In this document: positions 1 through 9,774 of the stretch, one piece after another
How the letters are laid out: the number at the start of each line of letters is the position of its first letter
Position numbering within the stretch: the stretch's first letter is position 1
Origin: Sphaerulina vaccinii
Taxonomy: Eukaryota > Ascomycota > Dothideomycetes > Mycosphaerellales > Mycosphaerellaceae
Reading direction: 5' to 3'
Assembly (NCBI GenBank): GCA_022570795.1
Contig: JAKUDP010000010.1
Coordinates: forward strand, 620,001-684,000
Length of the DNA stretch: 64,000 bases
The notes under the pieces: model-generated
Database searches by the model: none
What the model was told of the DNA's origin: nothing
Seen by the model: the letters and a program-made list of their open reading frames with translations, nothing else
Position numbers and translations under genes: made by a program

Positions 1-1
1 C

Positions 2-2116
2 ACTTTGAGCACACAGTCAACATGGAGCAATCCAAGCACCGCATCTACTGCAGAACTTACAAGCGACGACGGACATAGTGTCGCGAGTCCTTTCCACTCT
101 CCACCACTTCCGGCGACTGTGATCAGCACAGCCATTCCGACTATAGAGAAGCCTATGAACAAGGAGCCTAAGATAGCGGGCGACAATAAGCTGGCGGATA
201 CTGGGTCAGAGAAGTCTGTTGAGGAAGGGCTAGGCAGGAAGAGATGTATCAGCTTCGCTTGTGGTGGCAACAAGGAAAAGAAGCCCCCGACTTCCCAGCC
301 AATGCCTGCTGCGCCCAAGGTTGACGCAGCTGAGCCCTCCTCACCACCGAAGCGCAAGTGCGCCCTCAAATTCGTATGCCCAACTCGGGCTGCGGTCGAG
401 TCCAGACCCACACTGCAGAAGAGGACGTCTAGTAGGCGCCTCGCGAGCCCGCCGCCCCCAGAGCGACGTAGCAAAGACGCACCAAAGGTCCATCGTGGCT
501 CAGACAGCACTGTCACCCACGCTTCACCAAGAAGTGTTCGCAAAAGCCCAGTTATCCTCGAGACTGCCCCAGTCGCAACAACATCGGCTGCTGCACCTGC
601 ACACAGACGCAAGCTGTCCAACGACTCGGACAACAGCACCGAGGCTTTACGATTCCACGAATTCGCATCCAGTGATGGAGAGCCTGAGGAGTGGGTCCAG
701 GAGTCTACATGCTACAAGAGTAGACTCACTGTGAACGATACTCTACAGAAAGAGATCACGATACGCAAAGCATGCGAGGAAGTCGAAGAGGAAGCACTTG
801 AGGAAGAAGACGAGGATGAAGATGACGCCGAGGACGAGGATGCAGACGAAGATGATGCAGAAGACGAAGAAGATGATGACATTGAGCTGGAGTCAGAGTC
901 AGACGATGGTTTCCGTACAGACGATGAAGAAGGATTTGCAGAGTCGGACTCTGAGGGTGAGGAGAGTGACGAGGATTGGTGGAGACCGGGCGGCCATTCG
1001 ACTGCTGCCACCTCGACAGATCACCTTGACCAATTGGCCAAGATGAAGCTCAACGACACCACACTGGCATCGTCCATCGGATCCGTGAGCTCCAGCCACA
1101 TGTCGCCCAGAAACTTGCTACGAAAGCATCGTAAGACACCTGCCAATGCGATGCCTATACAACTCAGACCTGAACCAATCGACTTGCCGGACTCCACCGA
1201 CTTCGTCTGCGGTACTCTTGACGAAGATCGTCCATTGGAGCAGGCCTTCCTCAATCACAAGAAGGAACGTGAAGCAGCAAAGCACAAGGCTCGTCCACAG
1301 GATATCGACCCAACATTCCCCACTTCCGATCCTGAGATGGATGAAGAGGACGACGATGATCTTGAGGATGCTGAGGAAAGCGAGCACGAAAGCCTGATGC
1401 ACGGCGGGCTCGAAGATCTTGACGGTGAATCCACACTCCGCCGCAGGCCTTCGAACCGTGGACGCAGGCCAAGCCATGTTCATCGATCCCCTCCACCTCC
1501 AGCTCGTCGTCGATCTCCAGCTCCTGCTGCCATGAAGCGTACAACGACAGCTCGCTCACCACCGCCACCTGTCCGACGCAGTACGGCTCGCTCACCGCCA
1601 CCAACAGTCAGGCGTACCACCACTGGGCGGTCTCCTGCACCACGCAAGCTGTTTGCCAATTCGCCCAAGAGAATCCACTCTCCAGCCCCGAAGGTCAACA
1701 AGATGACTTCTCCTCCGAACACGCAACGCTCCTCTCCACTGTCTTTTGGCTTGGAAGCGAATGTGCTGGCAAGCCGACCTCAGCTTACGCATACTGCTTC
1801 TCTCCCTCGTAATGGTGGCTACACCCTCGGAAAGTTCAACGGCTACCGCATGGACGATGGCGAAGAGACTGAGACTGGCAACCACATCCGCGCTTGTGAT
1901 AGGCACAAGCGTGGCGCAATCGACATCTACAAAGGGCTCGAGAAGAAGCGCCAGCGCCGCAAGGAGAAGCATCATGCCAAGATGTGTGCTAAAGCTGCTG
2001 CTAAGGGCGAGAAGTCTTACAAAGTCAAGCCAGGCAAAGGCGCTGAACGCATGAGAGAACTTGGCCTCGAGCTTCAGCGTTATCGCGGCAAGGGCGAGCA
2101 CATCCTGTCTGCCTAA
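2..2116 (+). CDS. DUF2457-like acidic fungal protein (5' end outside window)
   Basis: A single open frame enters from the left edge and ends at TAA 2114-2116, giving at least 704 residues; no ATG is visible before the frame begins, so the start lies outside. The protein is low-complexity: basic Ser/Pro-rich N-terminal part with two Cys-containing patches (RKRCISFACGG, KRKCALKFVC), a long Asp/Glu tract at about 784-980 in nucleotides, a second acidic tract near 1330-1390, and Pro/Arg/Ser repeats at 1490-1640. The best conserved part is the C-terminus, which holds ACDRHKRGAIDIYKG followed by a Lys/Arg-rich helix. This arrangement matches my memory of the fungal-only family DUF2457, whose function is unknown; nuclear location is inferred only from charge. 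The GAA/GAC-rich tract produces long open frames on the other strand that are not genes. Confidence 0.7.
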   Translation, partial: TLSTQSTWSNPSTASTAELTSDDGHSVASPFHSPPLPATVISTAIPTIEKPMNKEPKIAGDNKLADTGSEKSVEEGLGRKRCISFACGGNKEKKPPTSQPMPAAPKVDAAEPSSPPKRKCALKFVCPTRAAVESRPTLQKRTSSRRLASPPPPERRSKDAPKVHRGSDSTVTHASPRSVRKSPVILETAPVATTSAAAPAHRRKLSNDSDNSTEALRFHEFASSDGEPEEWVQESTCYKSRLTVNDTLQKEITIRKACEEVEEEALEEEDEDEDDAEDEDADEDDAEDEEDDDIELESESDDGFRTDDEEGFAESDSEGEESDEDWWRPGGHSTAATSTDHLDQLAKMKLNDTTLASSIGSVSSSHMSPRNLLRKHRKTPANAMPIQLRPEPIDLPDSTDFVCGTLDEDRPLEQAFLNHKKEREAAKHKARPQDIDPTFPTSDPEMDEEDDDDLEDAEESEHESLMHGGLEDLDGESTLRRRPSNRGRRPSHVHRSPPPPARRRSPAPAAMKRTTTARSPPPPVRRSTARSPPPTVRRTTTGRSPAPRKLFANSPKRIHSPAPKVNKMTSPPNTQRSSPLSFGLEANVLASRPQLTHTASLPRNGGYTLGKFNGYRMDDGEETETGNHIRACDRHKRGAIDIYKGLEKKRQRRKEKHHAKMCAKAAAKGEKSYKVKPGKGAERMRELGLELQRYRGKGEHILSA

Positions 2117-2988
2117 GATGGCACCGTCATGTCTCCACTGAGACTGGACGATTCAGCATCTAGGTGCTACAGCAGCACCGTCCCCTTTCGATCAGAGACG
2201 TCGAAACAACGACGGGACATGACATCACACCTGATTTTCTGTTCACTGCGTGTAGGCTTGAGCACAGCGGCCGATCAAAACACAAGAACGTTTTGGCACC
2301 TCTTTCACGGACTCACAGTTGGTCTGTCTGGTCCGCTGCGCTCGCTGAAGCATTTACCGAATACACTCTTATACTTTTTCTTTGCAACTGTACTTACTTG
2401 GCACGAGCGACACCCGGGAGATGATGATGCGGGTTGAGCAAGCATACAATGAGCGTTCTAGCATGATTCGAAGATACCATGAAGCGTCACGAACAGCTAG
2501 GTTTTGGCATGATATACTTTCGCTTTGTATATACTTGGCACGTATACTAGAGACGATGCTACGTAGTCTGACTATGAGCAATCTGTCTACTTCTTGTCGC
2601 TCTTCTCATTGCCGCCTTTTCATGCGTGTCTGCCGCGTACTTGACTGACTTCTTCACAGCTCACTCGCACACATCATAGCAGATGGCGCCATCGGCAAGC
2701 TGTCTCTTTGTATACAGAGGGCTCAATACCGACCTCTTCGTACGCTTGCCCAACAACGAGACGCCCTTGCACATCGTTAGTGACCGCCATCGCACTTGCT
2801 TACATTGTTACATGTTTGACTTCACTTCACTCACAAGCCCTTCAGAAACCTTATTGTGGACCTAAACCTATTGTGAAGGAACCTATTGTTGTCCATGTGG
2901 CCTTGGTCATGAAAGCTCCCAGTCTCTTCATTGATCAGATCTGCTCGCATATCACAACTCAGAAAGGATTATTCCGCAAGAAGCAAAC
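2117..2988. other. Non-coding interval
   Basis: About 870 bases between the DUF2457-like gene and the small zinc-finger gene. It should hold the 3'UTR of the first and the promoter of the second. I see only short open frames without recognisable protein character, no tRNA boxes and no repeats. Confidence 0.5.
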
Positions 2989-3714
2989 ATGAAGCAACTC
3001 GAGGACAACTCCGTAAGTACTCACGCCCAGGCCTATGTTGCCAAACAATCGCTGACACTTTCCATAGCCGGCCTATATCGCCTACTACAATCTCCTACTC
3101 CTACCGAAGAACACAAAGCCCTTTCCACAGCGATCTGCTCGCAGGCCCATCGTCCAGGCCGGCGAACGCTTCTGTCGTATGCTAGACCGCGGCGGTGTAC
3201 TTCTCTGCGGCAGGAAATGCGCGAGCCAAAATGGCCTGCGATCGCACATGGACATGGAGCACGACATCCCGCGCGACAACAATCTTGTCCCTCGAGCAAA
3301 TCTAACTCTGAAGCCATTTGAGCTGGAGCAGCTGAATGGTAGAACGCTGTGTTTCTTGCGAAACTGCTAAAGCTGATAAGCCAACCAGACTTCTACATGG
3401 ACATCATGAAGCACGAGCAGTACCCCGGCAAGCCCCCTGCGGACCTGAAGCGCAAGCGTGTGGATGATTATGGTAACGAGGCGGAGATCCTGCTCGAGGA
3501 GGATCGCACCAGGAAGGCACTCGAGAAGGCACAGAAGAAGACGCGGAAGGCGGAGAGGGAAGTGCAGACTCTCAAGCAGCGACTTGAGATGTTGAGTGCG
3601 AAGAAGCGAAATCTTGCTGACGATGAAGAGTCCTGCAAATATGCCATGTCTAGACTTTCCGAACTAGCTTCGCAAGGGAAGTTGACAACCGCATCAGGAC
3701 GGCAAAGTTCTTAG
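2989..3714 (+). CDS. Small C2H2-like zinc finger and coiled-coil protein
   Basis: Three exons: 2989-3012, 3068-3338 and 3389-3714, giving 206 residues. Intron 1 (3013-3067) has donor GTAAGT, a GCTGAC branch site and TAG; intron 2 (3339-3388) has GTAGAA, GCTGAT and CCAG. Splicing restores one frame from a good ATG to TAG. A Cys/His cluster C55-x3-C59-x8-H68-x4-H73 looks like a C2H2 knuckle, though the gap between the second Cys and first His is 8 rather than the classic 12. Residues about 110-190 are Lys/Glu/Arg-rich with heptad-like spacing and probably form a coiled coil. I do not recognise the family. A nuclear nucleic-acid or protein-binding role is possible but is inference only. Confidence 0.7.
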
Positions 3715-3785
3715 ACAGGCCTGCAGCCACTCGGAGGAGAGCAATAACTCGAGACTATACTCTACGTGCTGCTGCAAGGTCGCAA

Positions 3786-4864
3786 TCACAGCTTCCCTTT
3801 GCGCATCTTCACACTATCAACTCTCACACCTTCATCGTCCTGCTCCGCAACACTCAGGTCCGGCAGTCTGGCTGGCATGATCCTTCTTGGCTCAGTCCCG
3901 GACACCAGAGCATACTTGGAGAAGTCCCGAATGCCTTCATGTTCTCGTAGGAAGTCCTCATCAAGCAATAGCTTGCCATTCACGTCTTTCGTGGGAGCTT
4001 GGATGATCGCAAGTATGGCATCGGAGAAGATCTCTGGCTTTCTTAGTGCGCTTCGGGCTTCTTCTGTTCTGTTGGCTTGAGTGGCTGCTGAGTCGATTGC
4101 CTAGTCCATCGCTTGTTAGATGGGTGCATGGATATGGCGAGGAACATGGACTTACAGCAGCAGGCCATAGGCTTGTGATCGCGAAGCCTGATCGACCCTG
4201 CCTTTCGAAGTCTACAGCAAGACCCATAGTCAAAACACTCATTCCAAACTTGCCCTGTGATTCGTTAGGACACAAGCCATGGACATATCGTCATGTCCCA
4301 TGGTATGTCTTGGGATGGGTTGTGCCCAAGAGAACTTACCATTGCATAAGCAGTCTTGCCCTTCACAAATCTTGAATAGATCGGTGGCGAGATGACCACA
4401 ATCCTGCTCTCAGTTACGTTTTGCTTTCGCCATACGCCGAGCACTTCCTGAACCACACCATAGAGTCCTTCAGGATTGATCTTCTGCATCAATTGAAACC
4501 TCTTCATAGGAGTGTTTTCAATCGAACTCCACCAGATCGCTCCAGAATTGTAGACGACAACATCAATCCTTCCCTTCCACTCCACAGCCTCCTTCACCAA
4601 CCTCTGAACTTCTTCGTAGAATCTGACATCACACTTCAGCGCCAGAGCTTCACCTCTATGGATCTCGATGATTTCTCGTGCTACAGTGTTGATTGTACTG
4701 TCTTGACTGTTCGGATCTGGAGGAAACGGTTGACACTCTTGTGGATTTGAAGTCGACTTTGCTGAGACGATGATATTGTATCCGTTCCTTGCGAGATCGA
4801 TGGCGACTTGGCGGCCTATGCCTCTTGAGGCTCCAATTATGAGGGCTACTGGTTTTGATGACAT
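3786..4864 (-). CDS. Short-chain dehydrogenase, HSDL2-like
   Basis: Exons (minus) 4864-4340, 4254-4156 and 4100-3786, with introns of 85 and 55 bp; all junctions are GT-AG and in phase, giving 312 residues. The N-terminus has the Rossmann motif GASRGIG (residues 12-18). The active-site pair is Tyr173-x3-Lys177, formed across the first splice junction (AYAM joined to GKFGMS), which supports that intron. A NSGA variant replaces the usual NAG. The C-terminal half (SDAILAI, NGKLLLDEDFL, DFSKYAL) is the signature of the hydroxysteroid dehydrogenase-like protein 2 group, here without an SCP2 domain. The substrate is unknown. The C-terminus GKL is not a convincing peroxisomal signal. Confidence 0.85.
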
Positions 4865-5404
4865 TGTCGCGGGTCTGTCTTGTTCTTTGTTCTTGTTGAC
4901 TGAGCGTAAAAGTGGAATGTCGGAGCTACATTGCAGTCGTGCACGAAGGAGCCTATGTTTGTTATTAGCTGGTAGTGTTTCCTGTAAGATGTGTAATCAT
5001 TGAAGACGTGATGTTTGGCTGTCCGAGGTAGCTTGGAAAGCTGGAGAGGCGGATGCGTTTGGCCTGAGCACGCGATCAGTAATCGACCGTTCCAGCAACA
5101 TCGACCTTCTCAGACGCGTGCCTCGCATCGGAAAAGTTGGCGTGACTACTCAATGGCACAGTCAGCGGTGGCACAGATAGAGAGAGAGATGGAAGTAGGT
5201 CAGAAGATGAACAAATCTTTGATTGAGAACTGTTAATACAGAAAGAAGTCATCATCAGATCGCAGCACCTCCCAATGATGCCAATGCCTTTCCTTTTCGC
5301 ATCGAAACGCCTTGCCTGATCTTTGTCTCTAGCCGTTATGCTCAAATCGCGCGTGAATCCATGACACATTACAAGTAAGTCGACTGTACAACTGTGGTGT
5401 GCAT
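4865..5404. other. Intergenic: dehydrogenase promoter and HSP90 3' region
   Basis: About 540 bases between two genes on the minus strand. It must hold the 3'UTR of HSP90 and the promoter of the HSDL2-like gene. I see no further gene or repeat. Confidence 0.5.
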
Positions 5405-7507
5405 CTAGTCAACCTCCTCCATGGCGCTCTCAGTGGCGCCCTCTGCTGGTGCAGGTGCAGCAGCTTCCGCCTCAGTCTCGACGTCCTCGTCGACGTTGAG
5501 GCCGAGCGACACGAGCTTGTGGATGCGCTCAGCGAAGTCAGCTGGCTCGTCAATCGTGAAACCAGACACGAGCAGAGATGTCTCGAAGAGCAGGGTGGTA
5601 ATGCTCTTGACAGTGCGGTCGCTCTCGCCATCGGCCTCGACCTTCTTCTTGAGCTCCTTGATGATGGCGTTGTTGGGCGAGATCTCGAAGGTCTTCTTGC
5701 TGCTCATGTAGCTGGACATCGAGGTGTCACGAAGAGCTTGTGCCTTCATGATACGCTCCATGTTGGCGGACCAACCGAACTGGCCGGTACGGATGGCGCA
5801 AGGAGCGCCGACGAGCTTGTGGCTGACAACAACCTTCTCGACCTTGTCGCCGAGAACGTTCTTGAGCGACTTGGCGAGCGACTCGTACTCCTTCTCCTCA
5901 GCCTCGCGCTTGGTCTTCTCCTCATCGGTCTCCTCAAGCTCGAAGTCCTTGGTGATGTCGACGAGCTTCTTGCCCTCGTACTCCTTGAGCTGAGTGAAAG
6001 CGTACTCGTCAATTGGGTCGACGAGGAAGAGAACTTCGAAGTTCTTGGCCTTGAGGGCGTCAAGGAATGGCGACTTCTCGACGGCCTTGGTGGACTCGCC
6101 GGTGATGTAGTACATCTGCTTCTGGTGCTCTGGCATGCGGGTGATGTAGTCCTGGAGGGAAGTGGTCTCCTCACCAGATTTGGTGGAGTTGTAGCGGAGG
6201 AGCTTGGCGAGGGCGTTGCGGTTTTGGCTGTCCTCGTGGATACCAAGCTTGATGTTCTTGCTGAAGGCAGTGTAGAACTTGTCGAAGTTCTCCTTGTCCT
6301 CAGCGATCTCCTGGAAGAGCTCAAGAGTCTTCTTGATGATGTTCTTCTTGATCACCTTCATGATCTTGTTTTGCTGAAGGGTCTCACGAGACAGGTTGAG
6401 TGGGAGATCCTCAGAGTCAACGACACCCTTGACGAAGGATAGCCACTCTGGGATGAGGTCGGTTGCGTCGTCAGTGATGAAGACGCGGCGCACGTACAAC
6501 TTGATGTTGTTCTTGGTCTTCTTGGTCTCGAACAGATCGAATGGTGCACGCTTTGGCACGTAGAGGATGGCGCGGAATTCGAGCTGACCCTCGACGGAGA
6601 AGTGCTTCACAGCAAGGTGGTCTTCCCAGTCGTTGCTGAGCGACTTGTAGAAAGCACCGTACTCTTCAGTCGAGATGTCGGCTGGGTTGCGTGTCCAAAT
6701 TGGCTTGGTCTTGTTGAGTTCTTCTTCCTCAATCTTGCTTTCCTTGACCTTCTTGGTCTTCTTCTCCTTCTTTTCTTCCTCCTCATCGTCGACTTCCTCG
6801 ACCTTTGGCTTGTTGTCGTCCTCGCCCTCCTTGGTCTCCTCGGCATCCTCATCTGGGACCTCAGTCTCGGTCTCCTTCAGCACGTGAAGGTAGATTGGGT
6901 ATGAGATGAACTCGGAGTGCTTCTTGACGACCTCCTTGATCTTGCTCTCTCCAAGGTAGTCGGTCTGCTCGTCCTTGAGATGGAGGACGATCTTAGTACC
7001 ACGGCCGAGCTGCTCGCCGTCGGTGTCCTGTGCGATGGTGAAGGTGCCACCGGCAGACGACTCCCAAATGTACTGCTCATCGTCGTTGTGCTTCGACACG
7101 ACTGTCACGCGGTCGGCGACGAGGTATGCGGAGTAGAAACCAACACCGAACTGGCCAATCATGGACACGTCAGCACCTGCTGTGAGGGCCTCCATGAACT
7201 GCTTGGTGCCAGAGCGGGCGATCGTTCCAAGGTTGTTGACGAGGTCAGCCTTGGTCATACCGATACCGGTATCGCGGATGGTGAGCGTCTTGCCCTCCTT
7301 GTCTGGAATGATGTCGATGCGGAGGTCTTTCGCTGAGTCGAGCTTTGAGGGATCTGAGAGAGCCTCGTAGCGGATCTTGTCGAGAGCATCGGAGCAGTTG
7401 GAGATGAGTTCTCGCAGGAAAATCTCCTTGTTGCTGTAGACTGTGTTGATGATGAGAGACAGGAGTTGAGAGATCTCAGCCTGGAACTCGAATGTCTCGC
7501 CAGACAT
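5405..7507 (-). CDS. HSP90: Heat shock protein 90, cytosolic
   Basis: One uninterrupted coding exon of 700 residues. The start is the ATG at 7507 (MSGETFEFQ), where family members begin; the open frame extends upstream only into 5'UTR without another ATG. The N-terminal GHKL ATPase domain has NKEIFLRELISN, DTGIGM and GQFGVGFYS. A charged Glu/Lys linker follows at about residues 215-265, then the middle domain and the C-terminal dimerisation domain. The last residues MEEVD form the docking site for TPR co-chaperones, so this is the cytosolic form. It is an ATP-driven chaperone for kinases and receptors. An intron in the 5'UTR and a heat shock element lie upstream. Codon choice is strongly C/G-ending, as expected for high expression. 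Confidence 0.98.
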   Translation of the reverse strand: MSGETFEFQAEISQLLSLIINTVYSNKEIFLRELISNCSDALDKIRYEALSDPSKLDSAKDLRIDIIPDKEGKTLTIRDTGIGMTKADLVNNLGTIARSGTKQFMEALTAGADVSMIGQFGVGFYSAYLVADRVTVVSKHNDDEQYIWESSAGGTFTIAQDTDGEQLGRGTKIVLHLKDEQTDYLGESKIKEVVKKHSEFISYPIYLHVLKETETEVPDEDAEETKEGEDDNKPKVEEVDDEEEEKKEKKTKKVKESKIEEEELNKTKPIWTRNPADISTEEYGAFYKSLSNDWEDHLAVKHFSVEGQLEFRAILYVPKRAPFDLFETKKTKNNIKLYVRRVFITDDATDLIPEWLSFVKGVVDSEDLPLNLSRETLQQNKIMKVIKKNIIKKTLELFQEIAEDKENFDKFYTAFSKNIKLGIHEDSQNRNALAKLLRYNSTKSGEETTSLQDYITRMPEHQKQMYYITGESTKAVEKSPFLDALKAKNFEVLFLVDPIDEYAFTQLKEYEGKKLVDITKDFELEETDEEKTKREAEEKEYESLAKSLKNVLGDKVEKVVVSHKLVGAPCAIRTGQFGWSANMERIMKAQALRDTSMSSYMSSKKTFEISPNNAIIKELKKKVEADGESDRTVKSITTLLFETSLLVSGFTIDEPADFAERIHKLVSLGLNVDEDVETEAEAAAPAPAEGATESAMEEVD

Positions 7508-7550
7508 GATTGCGGTGGTGTGTGGTATCTGATGGAAGTGGTCTTGATAT

Positions 7551-7670
7551 CTGAAGGATGAAATCAGCTGCTGTTGTTTGATGGTTTGCAGCGAAGTATC
7601 TCTGAAGGAGAAACAGAGATTGCCAGGCAACGGAGGCGCTTGTGATGGTATGGCTAGTGGAGAGACTTAC
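7551..7670 (-). other. Intron in the HSP90 5'UTR
   Basis: Read on the minus strand, a perfect GTAAGT donor begins at 7670 and a GCTGAT branch plus TTCAG acceptor ends at 7551, 43 bases before the start codon. The interval is 120 bp and non-coding. It is inferred from splice signals only. Confidence 0.6.
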
Positions 7671-7803
7671 GAGTGATGGAGAGTGATTGAAGGTGCTGTG
7701 CGTGATAGGTGTGACCTTGTGAAGATTGGTCGGGTATCAGAGTATGTGAGTGTGTGTTGTTTGTCGCTGAGGCTGAAGAATTTAACGTCTGGCTGGAGAG
7801 CTC

Positions 7804-7836
7804 TTCTTCGGTCTTCCTCATGTTTCTGGTCCCTTC
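7804..7836 (-). promoter_or_regulatory. Gap-type heat shock element upstream of HSP90
   Basis: Four TTC triplets start at 7804, 7814, 7824 and 7834, exactly 10 bp apart. Read toward HSP90 this is four GAA units in gap spacing, a known HSF1 binding arrangement. It lies about 300 bp upstream of the ATG and about 135 bp before the 5'UTR intron donor. Confidence 0.6.
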
Positions 7837-8344
7837 CATTTCGAGGTCCAAGCTCCATCGCCGTTTCCCTGCAAAACGAGGATACTCCCGCCGCTAAGCC
7901 AGTTCTTCACTTACTCACTTCACTCACCTTAGTAACGCATCCTGTGCAGATAGCGGTCTCCTCGAGTGGTTTCCAAGGCATTGATGCAAGTGGAATCATT
8001 ATGTGAGGATTTTCGCGAGCCACAGAGGACCGAGAAGCATGGTCGGCGAGTGAGAACAGGAGGGCGGCAATGGATGGTGCTATCACGTTGCCTCTTCTAA
8101 GTATCCAAGGACGTTTATTTACAGCTACGTGATTCTCTGAGCAAGCAGGCGACTGTAGGTCACTGCAACAATCATCAATTGACAGATTCGGATTTGATTG
8201 AGTTGCTGCATGTTGCTTCCGAGCTCCTCTGCTGCAGGTTATCCTCTCAGCAAAGGTGCCATCGATTTCGCAGTGGCATAGTCGTTCCGCACACTGAGAG
8301 GCATAGGTTCACTGTACAGTCTTATACATAGATTTACACTCTCC
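7837..8344. other. Intergenic upstream of HSP90
   Basis: About 500 bases holding distal HSP90 promoter sequence and the 3'UTR of the mS26-like gene. Nothing else recognisable. Confidence 0.4.
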
Positions 8345-9283
8345 TTACACTCTCGCCGTCTTGTCCATCTTTCCACCAGTAAGACTCTCCGCAATCCTCC
8401 TGATCCTCTCCTTATTGACATCACTATATCCTCCAGCATTATCCATTGCTCTCCCGCCAGGATTACTGTTCGCTCTGTTGAGCATATCCTGCACGCGCTC
8501 CGGTCTGCCCTCCGCCCAGATACTCTTCGCCTTAGGATTACTATCCCAAGCTCCCATTGACACACCAAATCTCACAGGATTCTCCACGGTACCAAAAGCC
8601 TCATCAACAGCCTTGTCCAGCTGCTGCGGTGTAACGATGAAGTCCCTCGCATTCATGTACAGCGAGTGTAGGGCGGCGAGACGTGCTTCTTGTTTCCTTA
8701 AAGCTGCGGCTTCAATGTTGAGTTTCTTCCTCTCCAACCTCTCTTCCCGTGTAGGATCTGGTATAGGTTGATTGAAGAGCGCGTCTAAGTCGAGATTGTT
8801 TGAAGGTGCTGTGAGCCGTTCATCTTCCCGTTCTGGCATATTCAACCTCTCCATCCTCTCTGCCTGAGTAGCGTTCGCTCTCTTCGCCACTTTCTTCAAT
8901 TCATTCTGCTGACGCGCTTTCAAGCTCTTGAGACCTTCTCGCAGATTTTGCCGGCGCAATTCGCTCATTTTGACTTGCCATTCTTCGCGACTTCGAGGGG
9001 CAACTTTCTTCTCGTGTGAGGGTTTCTTGGTTGAGAGGGCGATTTGCGCATCTGAGGAGAGATCTTTTGCCGTTCCCGCGAACACATTTCGGGGGACTGG
9101 AAGGACTCCTTTTGCTGGAGGATTGTAGGGAACTGTCTGTTGCGGTGGTTCGGGAATTTCAACGTATCGAGGATGTTCTGGGCCGACTGCTAGTTGGCGT
9201 GTGGTTGAAGAGAATGAGCGAGCTACGGTTTGAGTGCATTGTGGGCAGCGCCATGCTGATAGTGAGGAGATGGGCGTCTTCAT
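8345..9283 (-). CDS. Mitochondrial small-subunit ribosomal protein mS26/Pet123-like
   Basis: Single exon of 312 residues. The ATG at 9283 is chosen because it opens a typical mitochondrial presequence (MKTPISSLSAWRCPQCTQTV, then ARSFSSTTRQL with a likely cleavage site); the longer open frame upstream lacks ATG. The centre is a long charged helix rich in Arg, Lys and Glu (about residues 80-220), and the conserved patch LHSLYMNARDFIVTPQQLD resembles fungal Pet123/mS26. The role would be a structural protein of the 37S mitoribosome. The assignment rests on remembered family character plus the presequence. Confidence 0.6.
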   Translation of the reverse strand: MKTPISSLSAWRCPQCTQTVARSFSSTTRQLAVGPEHPRYVEIPEPPQQTVPYNPPAKGVLPVPRNVFAGTAKDLSSDAQIALSTKKPSHEKKVAPRSREEWQVKMSELRRQNLREGLKSLKARQQNELKKVAKRANATQAERMERLNMPEREDERLTAPSNNLDLDALFNQPIPDPTREERLERKKLNIEAAALRKQEARLAALHSLYMNARDFIVTPQQLDKAVDEAFGTVENPVRFGVSMGAWDSNPKAKSIWAEGRPERVQDMLNRANSNPGGRAMDNAGGYSDVNKERIRRIAESLTGGKMDKTARV

Positions 9284-9774
9284 TGTTGCTGGAGTGGTGT
9301 GGTCAAGATGGACTCGGAGGTCATATCGGAGCACCAGAAAGTTGAAGCATGGGAAGAGCCGCTGAGCCGCATTGGAGCACTTGTGCAACAGTGCAAGTGC
9401 CTCTCCTCCTCGACCGACTTTAAACACCTCACATCTTGCCTTCAGAGGGTCTCATCGTAGAGCCATATACATCATTGGTCCCGGTGATGGCGGTGATACT
9501 GCTCTATGGCAGCGACGAGCTGCTGGCTCCGGCTGCACAGCTGGACAGTCCTGGACATAGCCACCCCTCCTGTGGTACAGAGGGGCGCAGCTATATCTCA
9601 GCCTGACACTTCAGGTCGTCGCAGGAGCACATCAAGTGTCTCATACTGACTGAAATTAGCACTGACAGTATGTCCGAGTCTCAGGAAGTTCGACCTGTAC
9701 AGGTACTATGCCTCCAGACACGAGTATGACACATTCCACGCGTCGACTTTTTACGCATATCCAAGACAAGAACG
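9284..9774. other. Intergenic, divergent promoters
   Basis: About 490 bases between the minus-strand mS26-like gene and the plus-strand HET pseudogene. No further feature seen. Confidence 0.4.

Noticed and set aside
712..1011. Ser-rich open frame antisense to the acidic tract of the first gene
   Set aside because: It is the complement of GAA/GAC repeats, giving poly-Ser; a shadow of real coding sequence.
5399..6442. 347-codon plus-strand frame opposite HSP90
   Set aside because: Leu/Val-rich shadow caused by strong codon bias in HSP90; no family character.
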